Positions 9,849 through 25,281 of a DNA stretch of 64,000 bases are shown here, one piece after another. This stretch comes from Diphasiastrum complanatum. Its lineage: Eukaryota; Streptophyta; Lycopodiopsida; Lycopodiales; Lycopodiaceae. The position numbers were made by a program, and so were the translations under genes. The notes below the pieces were generated by a model. It searched no databases and had not been told where the DNA came from. It was given only the letters and a program-made list of their open reading frames with translations. Position 1 is the stretch's first letter; every line of letters starts with the position of its first letter. The DNA lies in contig CM055102.1 in the NCBI GenBank assembly GCA_029204225.1, forward strand, positions 13,270,199 through 13,334,198, read 5' to 3'.

Positions 9849-11237
9849 GATAAGAGAAAGTCATCCACGTCGCGGCTCTCCAACAATCTCTCAAACCACT
9901 TAGGGAGCTTCTTGTCAGGTGATCGGCTTCCTGGTGAAAATGTATCCCACGGTACATCCTTCTCCTTGCATTTATCACCTGAAACTTCAATCCTTCTTGC
10001 ACCAAAAGGTTTGTCCCTCCCTCTCCAAACTGTCTCTTGAGGTTGAGTACTAGTATCTTGAGATGTATCCTCATGCTCATCACTCGGAAGGTCAATGAAT
10101 GGATCATCATCAGGTGGTATCCTCACTATACCATCTTTCCCACTGGATGTGTCTATCTTCTCAGCATACTTGTCTTCATACATCTTGGATTCATCAAAGA
10201 TAACATCACGGCTTATATGGATTTTGTTTTCCACTGGATCAAAACATCTATAGCCCTTCACATGATCATCATATCCTAGGAATATGCACTCGATAGCTTT
10301 TACATCAAGTTTACGTCTTTCTTCCTTAGGAATGTGTACAAAGGTCTTACATCCAAAGATTCGCAAGTGGTTCACCTTTGGCTTCTTCTTCGTGAATGCT
10401 TCGTAAGGTGTTATCTTTGGTATGGCAAAGGTAGGACTTCTATTTTGAAGATAGACTGCCATGATACATGCTTCTGACCAGAAATCTTTTGGTAGTTTCA
10501 TCTCAGCTAGCATAGATCTGAAATAGAAGGCTCTACCTAAGGACATGGTCCTCATAGGCCCACATAAATCTGTGTGGATTAAATTCAAGATGTTCTTTGC
10601 TCTTGCAACACCCCCTTTATTGAACTTCTCTTGATGCTGCTTCCCATAAACATAAGATTCGCACATCGATTTCAAGTGATCTTCTATGGTAGGCAATCTT
10701 GTTACCATCTCCAATTTTCTCATCAAATTGAGGCTTCCCAAGTTCAAGTGACCAAGCCTCTTATGCCACAACTCAGTTTGCGATGGAATGGACGATACAA
10801 GTCCATGTTGCCCCTTAATTGTAGCATTCAACCTGTACAATTTTTTATTGGGCTCTCTTACTCCATCCGCAATAATTTTGAACTTTTGGTTCACATCCTT
10901 CACAAAGCAACGATCATGGGCAAATTCTACTTTCAACTTTTGATCAGTAATGACTCCCACAAAAAGTAGATTTTTCTTCAAACCCGGTACGTTAAGTACC
11001 TCCCTGATCATTCTGCTTCTGCCATCAGGTAGTTGGATTGAAACGGTGCCTATCCCCTTGATCTTGCACACCTCACCATTTGCTTGTGAAACAGATGTTC
11101 CATTATCCAACACTTTCAAGCTACTGAACCAATTCTTGTTACCTGTCATGTGTCTTGTGGCTCTTGAGTCAATATACCATGCTTGATCATCTTGATTAGA
11201 TGACAATGCAGATATGAAGATGCTAGAGTCTTCAATC
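9849..11237 (-). pseudogene. Copia pol of element B', integrase core deleted in frame
   Basis: The reading begins at the protease site, where WYIDSRATRHM has R in place of the usual G of DSGAT. It runs through the pre-integrase motif WHKRLGHLNLGSLNL and the start of integrase (HTDLCGPMRTMSLG). It then jumps from GRAFYF straight to RSMLAEMKLPKDFWSEA. Element C has about 100 further residues at this point, including the catalytic aspartate region RSDSGGEY. The downstream part (NHLRIFGCKTFVHIP, then IPPDDDPFIDLPSDE) is intact until the breakpoint. The product would lack integrase activity and have a damaged protease. Confidence 0.88.
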
Positions 11238-12035
11238 TCAACCCTCATCGACAAGGTTACCTGCTTGTTTTGGTTTTCCCTTGTCTTGTTCCGTCGAGAA
11301 TTTGCGACATTCACTCTTCCAATGGCCCTTTTTACCACAATGAAAGCACTTGTCTTTATTTTTGGTCTTATTAGACTTCTTCTTGCCCTTGCCCTTGCCT
11401 TGTTTTTGGCATGTTGCAAGTGCCTGATCGTTAGTATTTTGACATCTAGCTTTCACCATTTCTCGCCGTTGTTCTTCCTGCATCAAGATTCTTGTGAGCT
11501 CGTCAAAGGTTGGCAATCTTTCTCTTGATGCTATTCCGCTCACAAACATCTGATAGGGTTCTGCAATGCCGCACAATGCATTGTGCACCATATCCACATC
11601 ACATATGCGCTCACCAATAGAATGCAGTTCATCTCTCATTGTCTTGATTCTGGTCATGTACGTCTGAATGTGCTCTCCTTGTTCCATGCGGGCACTATTC
11701 AACTTTGATTTCAGGAACATGATCCTTGACGGATTTGACGTCTCGAATTGTTCCTTTAGCACATCTCATGCATGTCTGGGTGTAACAGCATTACAAATGT
11801 GAGTAATGATGTGATCCTTCACTAACAAGTTAATGAAGGTCAAAGCTTTTCTCATCTTTTTATCGAACACTTTGATATCCGCTTCATTTGGCGGCCTTCT
11901 CTCATCACCTGTGATGACTTCCCACATGTCTTTCTCCATTAGTATGTTTTTCATTTTGAATTTCGACACTGCATAGTTGGAAATCCCGTCCAATTTGCTA
12001 CTTTCACTCAAAATGGACTCTCCCATGTTTGCCAT
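11238..12035 (-). pseudogene. Copia gag of element B' (broken)
   Basis: The frame starts MANMGESILSESSK at 12,035. It is stopped at 11,766-11,768, where element B has HAWDVL and B' has HA-stop, again TGG to TGA. It continues from 11,762 through the CCHC knuckle to LVDEG. There one extra T relative to B shifts gag out of frame with protease. A short in-frame segment present in B (QQFAKSQEDEG) is missing. Confidence 0.87.
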
Positions 12036-12600
12036 CGCAAAACTGCTTGAAACTTTTGCCGTAGGCTAAAAATAGTATGCCAAGGCCAACAATGATATCA
12101 AAAATTGAAAATAATAACCTGCACTTTTTCCCTTACCAGAGCACTCACTGCTTTTCCACCAATTTGAAAGCCAAATCGGAGTCGCCTTCCGAAATGCACT
12201 CAATCGTCAACTCCCAACAACGTGCCCAGTGGAATGGTGAAATCACTTCTAGCGCACTCCGAACACTTTCTCCACTGAAATTACTTTGTTTTGTTGTACC
12301 GTACTTGTAGGTACAGTCCAGGTGCCCTTCGTTTGTAGGTTATAGCCTTTCGTTTGGGTCAAAACGAGCAAAGGACCCAAAAATAAGGACTTTTCTAGTT
12401 TTTGAACTGTTTTTTCACCTTGAAGAAACTTCACTCTTCACTTGTGAAGGGACCCAACTCCAATTTCAATATGAAAATTTTTAATGAAGTTGAAGGCCGA
12501 AATGCACTTCACTTCTTCAGGGCCCTCGTCAACAACCCTTCGGACTCCATCCAATGGTTGATTCTGATCCAACCGTGGATATCCCTTCTGGATAGCACAA

Positions 12601-12703
12601 ACTGAGCCGTTGATCTTGTAGCTTCTCTATCCAACGGATTTGAGCACTCTTGTGCACTAATGGAGAGTCTTGTAAATGCTACCCACTCCGAAACGCTATG
12701 GTT
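12601..12703. other. Unassigned spacer
   Basis: A junction stretch between the B' leader and an integrase fragment. Nothing recognisable. Confidence 0.4.
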
Positions 12704-12931
12704 TCACCCTGGTTCCTTCCTTTCTGCAATCTCGTTATGTTGAGGTGAATAGGAAGTAGTGAACTGTCTTTTGATGCTATGTTCAGCCAGGTAGTCGAAC
12801 ATCTCGTAAGAAATGTATTTGTTGCCACCTTCAGTTCGAAGTGCCATCATTTTTGTAGACATTTGTGTCTCAGCCATGGCCTTGAATCTCTTGAAGCATT
12901 CAAAGGCTTCAGATTTGTGCTTAATGAACAT
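12704..12931 (-). pseudogene. Copia integrase core fragment
   Basis: The minus-strand reading contains KHKSEAFECFKRFKAMAE, then ALRTEGGNKYIS where the catalytic D-containing motif normally lies, then SPQHNEIAERKEPG in place of SPQQNGIAERKNR. It is only about 75 residues with no partner domains. It belongs to a copia lineage different from A and B. Confidence 0.8.
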
Positions 12932-12934
12932 GAC

Positions 12935-13208
12935 TGTAGACCATCACAAAATGACGGCATAATTGGGAGGCTCAAATAATGCGTCTCATGGACGGAGTAA
13001 CCAACAATCTGTGCTTGGATGATCTATTTGTAGATTCCATCTGTGTATTAATTACAATGAATGCTTGTCACCTAATTAGAAAAGCTGTTGTACTTGGAAG
13101 TATATGGCTTTTGTGACAGCTGTACATAGTATATACGATCAATAAATTAGTATCGTTGACGCGGACAACGTTGCTAGAACGTTCCTCGTTTATTTTAGAC
13201 GACCTTTG
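12935..13208 (+). repeat. Repeat F, copy 1, left part
   Basis: It matches 31,880-32,130 in inverse orientation, including GGACGGAGTAACCAACAATC. A solo LTR interrupts the match at 13,209. Identity unknown. Confidence 0.75.
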
Positions 13209-13966
13209 TGTGAAAAATGCAAAAATAAGCTTGGTAGAGGCCAAAAATCTTGTATATAGGATGATTACACATGTGTGGAGCCTGTTTCCACGTGTGAAAA
13301 TAGTGTACTTGTCATGTATCATAATCATATAGGTTGTACATATGATTTAATTCAAGTTCTAGTGGCTAAAATGGCCAAAAACTAGTTTTCTAGACATATG
13401 ACACATGGCATCAATCTATTGATTGCATGAGCCACATCCTTTGGTTAGGTGTCATATCCCATGTGTAGAGGGCAGCTCACACGTGTGGAATAAGCTGAAG
13501 TAGGCGAATTTTGACTTCTAGAAGATTTTCAAGTAGATCTCCATGTAGAAGGAAAATGGACCGAAAGTGCTCAAAATAGAAGGTTTTGTCCAAGTGTCAG
13601 TTTTGCATGATGAATCATCATATGACAAAGCACCTTCACACATGTGGGATCAGAGGGATGATCAGTACCACGAGCTCCCATTTATTGTATATATAGAGCC
13701 ACATTTGGCCATAATCATTGTGAGACACCAATCTTGGTTTTGGAAGCAATTTTGAGTGATTCTCTCCATTTGTCTACATTTGTTTTGATTGTTTTGAGGT
13801 TCTATCAATGTGTACTTGATTTTCAGGTTGGAGTCCGTACTCATACAGTGTTTCACACGTGTGAAACCGTAAAGTACTGATAGATCAAGTAATCTGACAA
13901 CCAATCCCTCTTGAGAATCTGATTAGGATACACTCTTGGTCCTTTTTGTACTTTTTCCACACTTCG
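13204..13966 (+). mobile_element. Solo LTR with target duplication
   Basis: The LTR is 13,209-13,961 (753 bp), from TGTGAAAAATGC to TTTTTCCACA. It is flanked by CTTTG (13,204-13,208) and CTTCG (13,962-13,966), a 5-bp duplication with one mismatch. Repeat F copy 2 has the unoccupied site (GACGACCTTCGGG read on the minus strand near 31,880). A TATA box (TATATATAG near 13,688) gives the plus orientation. The ends and the internal CACACGTGTGAA palindrome resemble the LTR of element A, so a related copia family is likely. No second LTR or internal region was found. Confidence 0.85.
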
Positions 13967-14300
13967 GGATTTCTCTCTCTCTCTTCGTATTTTTTGCAAA
14001 AATCCGAAGGTGCCCTTAAAAAAGACAAAGATGTCTTGAAAACAGTTTAACTCGTGAAAGTAGATGACCTTTGGGAATTTTCTCTCTCTTCGCATTTTTC
14101 GAGAAAATGCGAAAAAGTCGAAGGTGTTGAAAACATAATGTATTTCTGTAGACTGTCGAAAACTAGTGTATTCTTGTAGACTTGTTCTAAATGTTAATTT
14201 TGTGGAAGTCAGTGAAGATGGCCAAGTCTTCAATGACTTCAACTTATTGAGCTTAACATCTGAACTTGAAATTATGATAGGTTCGGTTACTCTTTGCTGG
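13962..14300 (+). repeat. Repeat F, copy 1, right part
   Basis: It matches 31,552-31,880 in inverse orientation. Short open frames here are not convincing proteins. Confidence 0.75.
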
Positions 14301-14360
14301 AGATCAGCCGGAAGCCCGTTGTAGACGTTTTTCAAATAAATTGGCTGTCTAAGTTTGTGA

Positions 14361-14505
14361 TTCCTGCCGATATCAGATGAGCAGACGTAGAACCAAAGTT
14401 GGTTTCACCTGACCCTAGATCAATGATCAATAAACATGCAGGAAGAATCATGAAATAGAAATTAGTCATTCACCAAGGAGACAACTGTGGGCTTAATTTT
14501 CAACA
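14361..14505 (-). repeat. Truncated LTR end, family D
   Basis: It aligns with 56,491-56,625, the start of the family D LTR, and ends TTTTCAACA (minus strand TGTTGAAAATTAAGC). Only the terminal 145 bp are recognisable. Confidence 0.7.
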
Positions 14506-14710
14506 ATATGTACACACATACATACAGATACATATATACATATACACATACATATACATATACACATACACACACACATATTCATAGAAAAGCACATTTA
14601 TGCATATATGAATACATACCCATACATGCATACATATACACACATACATTTATGAAAGCACACTCTGAAAGTCCAAACATAATCTCTGACACTAATCCTA
14701 AAATCTACAT
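14506..14710. repeat. (CA/TA)-rich simple repeat plus dispersed tail
   Basis: Interrupted CATA/CACATA repeats, followed by a unique-looking tail containing AGTCCAAACATAATCT. The same tail recurs at 18,590-18,700, so both are copies of one dispersed repeat. Confidence 0.75.
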
Positions 14711-14935
14711 ACTAACCTGACCTTCACTCTTATCCTACCATACTTAACCCTAACATAATCCTAATCTAACTTTAATCCCAACTCTAATCGTAACTCTAGC
14801 CTAGTCCAGACCCCAATCCTAACCTTCCCTAACATCTAACCATAAGTCTATTGCATGTCCACAATTCATAAATCTAACTCTGAAATCTTAACTCATAATT
14901 CTAAAATCTAAAATCCTAACTCTAACCCCTCGATG
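14711..14935. repeat. Degenerate telomere-like tract
   Basis: Many variants of CTAACCCTAA, CTAATCCTAA and CTAACTCTAA, with no clean run of the plant telomere unit TTTAGGG. It is either a decayed interstitial tract or simple low-complexity sequence. Confidence 0.45.
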
Positions 14936-15029
14936 GCGGGTGTGTGTGTGGACTTGTGTGCTTGTGTGTGTGTCTATATGAGTGTGCATGTGCATGCATT
15001 GATTTCTCCAAAAGTCAATATCTTTACAA

Positions 15030-16375
15030 TTCTCTAGACTACTTTTAGAGTTACTAGCTTGGACAAAAGTTTATTTACGCATGAATCCCACGGTTTGGAA
15101 CCTAGTTTGGTGCTACTGGTTCGTCTCGACGTGAACATAGTATGGAATAGACAACAAGCAAAACGGACTCCGTTCAGCGATATTGGACCACTTCTCAAAA
15201 ATGCCAAAAAGTAGTCCATTCATTGTGCCCTAATGGCATTCCTACCGACAAGAAGAGCGTTTCAAGCAAATGACGTCAAAATCGAACTGCAACTGGTCCA
15301 GTGAATTTGTGTCGAGCACACAAACTTGTAACCACCTTTCGTTCGAAGTTCTGGGGGCAGTCGACCGGATCCGACCAGTTTTTGGTTCGACAGGCCTAAC
15401 TTTCCTATACTACTTTCAGGGTTTTTGGCTTGGCCACACGTTTCTCAGTGAGTATTGAACTGTTTGGAACCTGGTTTGGTGCTGCATGTTCGTCTCGACA
15501 CGCAGCACAGTATGGAACATACGACAAACAAAATGGACTCTGTTCGGCAATACTGGACCACTTGTCGGGAATGTCAAATAGTAGTCCATTCATTGTGCCC
15601 TAATGGTGTTCCTTCCAACATAAAGGGCATTTTCAAGCAAACAACGTCAAAATTGAGTTGCGACTTTTCCAGCGGATTTGTGTCAAGCACATGAACTTGT
15701 AGCCACTTTCCGTCTGAAGTTTTGGGGGCATTCGACCGGATCAGACCAGTTTTTGGTCCGACATGCCTAACTTATTTGTACTACATTCAGGATTTATGGC
15801 TCGTGTGCACGTCTCTCAGTGAGTACTAAACCATTTTTCAAGTTCGTCTCGACGTGCAGCATAGTATGAAATAGACGGCAGGCAAAACAGATTTCATTCG
15901 ACGATACTAGACCACTTCTTGGGAATGCCAAAAAGTAGTCCATTCATTGTGCCCTAATGGCATTCCTTCTGATACAAAAGGACGTTTTTCAAGCAAACAA
16001 TGTTGGAATTAAGCTACAACTGGTCCAGGGGATTTGTGTCAAGCACATGAACTTGTAGCCACCTTCCGTCCGAAGTTTTGAGGGCATTCGGTCGGGGATC
16101 CGACCAATTTTTGGTCCGACAGGCCTAACTTCCTTGTACTACTTTCAAGGTTTCTAGATCAGACACACGTTTCTTAGTGAGTACTGAATTGTTTGGAACC
16201 TGGTTCGGTGTTGCAGTTCGTCTCAACGTGCAACACAGTACGGAATAGACGACGAGCAAAACAGACTCTCGACAACACTGGACCACTTCTCGTGAATGCC
16301 AAATGTAGTCCATTCATTGTGCCCTAATGGCATTCCTTCTGACATGAAGAACGTTTTTTCAAACAAACAACTTGA
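15030..16375. repeat. Tandem repeat, about 370-bp unit, 3.6 copies
   Basis: The phrase TTTGGAACCT recurs at 15,093, 15,463 and 16,192. GTAGTCCATTCATTGTGCCC occurs once in each of the four units, and the unit starting near 15,830 has a small deletion. Units also share TTCGTCTCGACGTG and GACCGGATC. The units diverge at many positions. Short open frames in it are not conserved between units. Confidence 0.9.

Positions 16376-18455
<2,080 letters not shown>

Positions 18456-18532
<77 letters not shown>
18456..18532. repeat. (TA)n microsatellite
   Basis: About 38 TA units, followed by CA/TA-rich sequence. Confidence 0.95.
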
Positions 18533-18540
<8 letters not shown>

Positions 18541-18691
18541 TACAAATACACATATACACAAATATACACACATACATATCCACAGAATAGCACATTTACA
18601 CATACATACATACACATACATGCATACGTATACACACATACATACATAAAGTCACACTTTAAAAGTCCAAACATAATCTTTGACACTAATC
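18533..18691. repeat. Dispersed repeat, second copy of 14,520-14,705
   Basis: It shares GAATAGCACATTTACACAT-like and AGTCCAAACATAATCT blocks with the earlier copy. It lies just beyond the 3' end of the Helitron helicase, so it could belong to that element's terminal region. Confidence 0.6.
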
Positions 18692-20300
18692 CTAAAGCAC
18701 TTCCAAATATACAATGTTTTGAGTGCGCCTGGCCACTCCTGCCACATCGGTAAACTGGTCACTGTTACTAATCAACACTCCTACACTTCTTGCATTTTGC
18801 ACTCTCAATAGTGCCACATACTGTTGACCATGACTAAATATAGGACGTGGCAAATGCAATCCAATAGTGTCCATAGTCTGCCCTTGTGCCTTGTTTGTTG
18901 TCATGGAGAAAGCCGCTCTGATAAGGAATTGTACTCTCTGCAATTCAAATGACAAATCCCAATTGCTCAACACTAAAGGGATTCGTGGAATGAGAACTCT
19001 ACTCCCTATATTCATCTCAGTCACTATCTCTGCCTCTATAACCTATCTACTCAATCTACGAATGATAAGTCTTGTACCCTTGCACAATCCCTTGTGCGAC
19101 GCTATCAACCACAACAACATCACTATCATGCCAACCTTCAACAACAACCTATGTGGAGGGCATCCACTCAGCTGCAAGCTGTTCAAAAACTCAACTGGGT
19201 ACACATCAGAGCCATCATGCTCAACCATGCTATCAGCACTATAAAATGTGCAAGCATCACTAGGAAGTTGCTCAGCAACTTCGGAATTAATCTCGTCAAC
19301 GTTTTCATTCAACCGAATCAATATTGCACGACTCCTTAAAAAATCAATGGATGTAATGTCGTGCAATATTAGGGTCAATTCACACACATCGCACCTCCTT
19401 AGACACATACACTTTGTCAAAGAAATCAAATCCAAACCACTCTACACGAATGTGGGCCCACGACCATCTCCAATACTCAACAAATTCTCTGCGAGCTGCT
19501 CATTCCTACCGGCTAACTCCCCATAATGTGCATGTACGTTGACAGTTTGTGCACTTCCATCTATTTCCAAAATGCGAACACTTTAATGAAACACTCACAA
19601 GCTGTGCACGACTGCCCCGTCGTACTACCGGGAGCACATGACGAAAATCACCACCAAAAATGATCGAAACTCCTCCAAATGGAGTATCAATATCCAATAT
19701 GTCCCCTGAAGACGGATCCACACACTCGATGCCATACTTATGTACCATGGGAGCCTCGTCCCAAATAACGAGTCGACATGCCATCGTAAGTTTACCTAAC
19801 AGAGACTGTTTTGAGATGCTGCATGTCGAGCTTTCATTCAATTTTGTCGAAGGAATCCTAAATCTAGAGTGCGCGGTCCTACCACCTTTCATTAACAATG
19901 CAGCGAGCCCCAACGATATAACTGCCAATGCTATCCAACCTTGTGCATGCATGTACAACAACATGACGCTATAAAAAGATGTCTTACCCGTACCACCTAG
20001 ATCATCTACAAAGAACACTCCACCCACTCTTCGTACCACATGTTCACGTACCACACAATCAAAAATCACGCGCTGATCCACATTCAATCTCTCGAAGTTA
20101 GCCTCTGTCTCTGAAGTCTCATCGAAAAATATTTCTTCGAGAATTACTCGAGAAAACTCGACATTGCTATCAAGAAGTGCGAAGCCAAATTTGTCAACGA
20201 CTTTCTCGATGTCTGCATTGCATCTCCACGTCTAGAAGAGCCCTTTCTACCATAATTTGACTCACAATAATGGTCTTGCATGTTACTGGTTGTCCTAACT
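18692..20300 (-). pseudogene. Helitron (Pif1-like) helicase remnant
   Basis: Read on the minus strand, the linker (DIEKVVDKFGFALLDSN) and LNVDQRVIFD lead into the Walker A motif GGTGKTSF, with GG-to-LGG damage before it. Walker B follows as VIWDEAPM, then FGGDFRHVLPVVRRG, LNENVDEINSEVAE, the LSGCPPHRLLLKVG region, GLCKGTRLIIRRL and the C-terminal motif FSMTTNKAQGQTMD. The end is [11 protein letters not shown] followed by a stop. The order and motifs are those of the C-terminal helicase of plant Helitrons. Frameshifts and stops (for example near 19,560, 19,470 and 19,040) divide it into at least four frames. The Rep (HUH) domain was not found and would lie above 20,300, where an LTR now starts. 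Confidence 0.88.
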
Positions 20301-20409
20301 CCTCCGCGTAATCCTCTACTTAATGGAACTCTATACTCTTCCAAAGATCTAATGGGTTAGGAGGGGCACATGTCAAAAGAAGTACAACGCGAACATGAGC
20401 CGAAGTTGT

Positions 20410-20936
<527 letters not shown>

Positions 20937-21205
20937 ACACCCAACGACAATTTATTGTGACAATAAAATCACAATAGCACTATCTCTAAATCTGAGATTT
21001 CATTTTTGAAGCAAACATATCGAAATCAGGTATCACTAATTTAGAGAGAAATTGCAAAGCAAGGAAGTGTCACTGGTTTATTGTAGGACAAATCTTATGG
21101 CAACATATTGCTTCACAAAGGCTCTATCAAAAGAGCACCATCTCAGAGTTAACGACATGTTAAATCCGAAGATAAAATTTTTTCAAGATCCACATTAAGG
21201 GGGAG
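20937..21205 (+). pseudogene. 3' end of copia pol plus polypurine tract, element E
   Basis: The plus-strand frame reads TYCFTKALSKEHHLRVNDML, like the DxFTKAL end of copia RNase H. It stops just before AAGGGGGAG and the right LTR. Everything upstream in the element is missing. Confidence 0.65.
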
Positions 21206-21783
21206 TGTTGGATTTCGATGCTCAGCCTGAAATCCACTGAATAATGAGCATCCTGAAAAATTTGTACAAACTCGACTTACTTGACATCGAAGTACTCAAC
21301 ATCAACGTAACGTTTTCACTAAATCCATCAAGTTCGACTTTGTCGATTTTCTAGCACCCATCAACTAACCGACTTTTATCAACTTTTTCCCATCAGGAAA
21401 AAATTGATCCAAATAAATTGTCAGAAGACTTTATGGCAGTTTACCAACTATTGTACATACATTTATTGTTACAAGGCAGTTGTAATAAATAGCAGATAGC
21501 ATTTAATGCTAAATAGATATTTAATAGACAAATATTTAGCAAGTAGACATTTTGTGATATAGAATCAATTGAGAATGCAGTAAGCTGATCACTAACAATT
21601 CTTCTCACTAGAAGAATTTTTGTTGCCAGTGTTACTACACTCATCGAACATGTTGAATTGTACTCATTGTTGATATTAATTAGAGTGCAACATTTTGTCT
21701 CCACTACTGTTTTGTTCTATTGCGTTTATATTGATTTATTCATCTTGATTTTTGCTGCTAACTGATGTGCTTCTGATCCTACA
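21206..21783 (+). repeat. 3' LTR, element E
   Basis: It starts TGTTGGATTTCG right after the purine tract TTAAGGGGGAG. The right end is less sure; a CA end at 21,783 (GATCCTACA) is the best candidate. Confidence 0.65.
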
Positions 21784-21798
21784 CCGCCCTCGCTCAAG

Positions 21799-22710
<912 letters not shown>

Positions 22711-22713
22711 ATT

Positions 22714-22727
22714 TTGGTGCCGTTGCC
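22714..22727 (+). promoter_or_regulatory. Primer binding site, non-Met type
   Basis: TTGGTGCCGTTGCC resembles the TGGCGCCGTTGCC site used by plant Athila/Tat-type Ty3 elements, with one change. It is unlike the TGGTATCAGAGC used by most other elements in this window. Confidence 0.6.
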
Positions 22728-23668
<941 letters not shown>

Positions 23669-25281
23669 AATATGTATGATGATTATCAGTTGTTCTAAAT
23701 GTTGAATGGGAGTTTATGAACCCGCTATCCAGCGATGGATCAATATGGATTCATACAACTTATGTTTGGCTTGATAAATACTTCATATACCTTCCGCTGT
23801 CCAACGATGGACCGGCGATGAAGCATACTCACTTATGGAGTACTTGTTGAAGGTAGACTCGTTGTTGTTCAGCGATGGACCTGTAACAATCTATCATTAG
23901 CAAAAGAATCAAAATGTTGATATATATGGTAGGTTGTCCAGCGATGGACCAACGATGATCCAATATTACCTTCCACATACTTCAGAAGGCATGTTAATGA
24001 TAATTTTACATCATATGTGATAAGCTGGGATAGAAGCTTCATAATGGCCAGCGATGAAGCACTTCCTAACTCATGAATGGTTGTTTGGTTTCAAGCTCCT
24101 TATCATGAATATGAATGGATGATATCTTAGTGTGATAACTATAGTTTACATTATACGTTACTATTTTTCAATGGACAGCATGAATATGTGTTCCTTAAGT
24201 AAATAAGAGTTTTGTACGTAATCCAGAAACAATGCTATGATGGTCTCATACTTTTATCATAACATACAACTTAGTTGTTGGAACATTCGGTTTATGATTA
24301 CTATACCTCATGCTTTAACCAGTTTCGTTATCATACTTGCGAGTGACTGCTCTTGCAAAGGGAATACTACTGTATATTAGCACTAACAAATGGAACTTGC
24401 GCTCTCTGTAGCATCAAATATTACTACTAGCTTCATTTTCGGTTAGGTTCAACTCCGAACCATAAAGCTATAAGTGTCTGCACAGGTATCCACGCTTCAG
24501 ATTTGTATAAGGAATGAATGGTAGGCTCTCCATAAAGTATTTACTTTCGATTTTTTTTTTAAAAGGGCTGACAATAATGTTATAAACGGCTCAATACTAA
24601 GGAAGGCAAAGAGCACTCGAGGGGACTAAAACATCGCATCCTCACAAGATACCACTGCTACAATCATCCAGGTAAGAATTTTCCAAGCAGTTTTCAAAAT
24701 TTGCAAGCATCACATATGCTCGAAAGGTAAGGTGTCTCTTCATAAATATGTGCCATTCTAGGTGACTGTTAAAGACCCTAAGTACGGAAACTACTTGGTT
24801 TATACTCAGTTCAACTATATCACTTCATAAGTAATATGATTTTCTTCTGCATTTAATAACACCCACGTTGTCCCGAAGTAAGGGTTCTCATCATGTTATC
24901 TTGGATAGCATGGATTTGCGTAAGATATACGGTTCTTACATAAGGATTAGAATGGCACGGATCTGCCCTGATACCTTGTAAAAACCAAGAAAACCTCATC
25001 AATAAAATGAAACCTATCTGATACAAGGATCCAAAAAACCACGGGGTGGATATGGGGCTACGATAAACGAAAGTTTAATCGTAGTTACACTATTCAACCA
25101 TGGCTTGTGATAATTTATTACCCATTTGGTTGTCATATCAGTGTATGGTGAGATACGATTGGAAAGCATGGATATGCTCAGGAGTATGGACAGTAGTGCG
25201 TGATGTTTCTTAAGTCACATGGGTTAGAATAGCATGGATTTGCTCTGACACCGGCACACGTGTTCACACCATGGCTGTTAG
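23669..25281. repeat. Dispersed repeat, copy 2, without insertions
   Basis: It aligns with 1-594 and 6456-7134. It then runs on without a break through GGTTCTTACATAAGG into a 350-bp segment whose inverse copy is 27,841-28,191. It therefore represents the repeat as it was before elements A and B/C inserted into copy 1. Several PBS-like phrases on the minus strand lie in its last 400 bp. Confidence 0.82.
24932..25281 (+). repeat. 350-bp inverted repeat, left arm
   Basis: The reverse complement of 27,841-28,191, with only scattered differences. Both arms start GTTCTTACATAAGGATTAG. Confidence 0.88.

Larger units (their letters stand above)
9849..12600 (-). mobile_element. Copia element B', truncated and inverted relative to B
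   Basis: Same family as B and C. From high to low coordinates it has the leader (12,570-12,036), gag, protease, pre-integrase, a deleted integrase and the start of the RT linker, ending at about 9849. No LTR was found at either end. About 1.4 kb of it (11,110-12,570) is the inverted counterpart of 8160-9655. Confidence 0.85.

Noticed and set aside
13853-14335. 160-codon minus-strand frame in repeat F
   Set aside because: It runs across the solo LTR border, so it cannot be one ancestral gene, and it has no recognisable motif.
14711-14935. True telomere end
   Set aside because: No pure TTTAGGG run, and sequence continues normally on both sides.
15030-16375. CRISPR-like array
   Set aside because: The units are 370 bp without a short repeat-spacer pattern, and the genome is eukaryotic.
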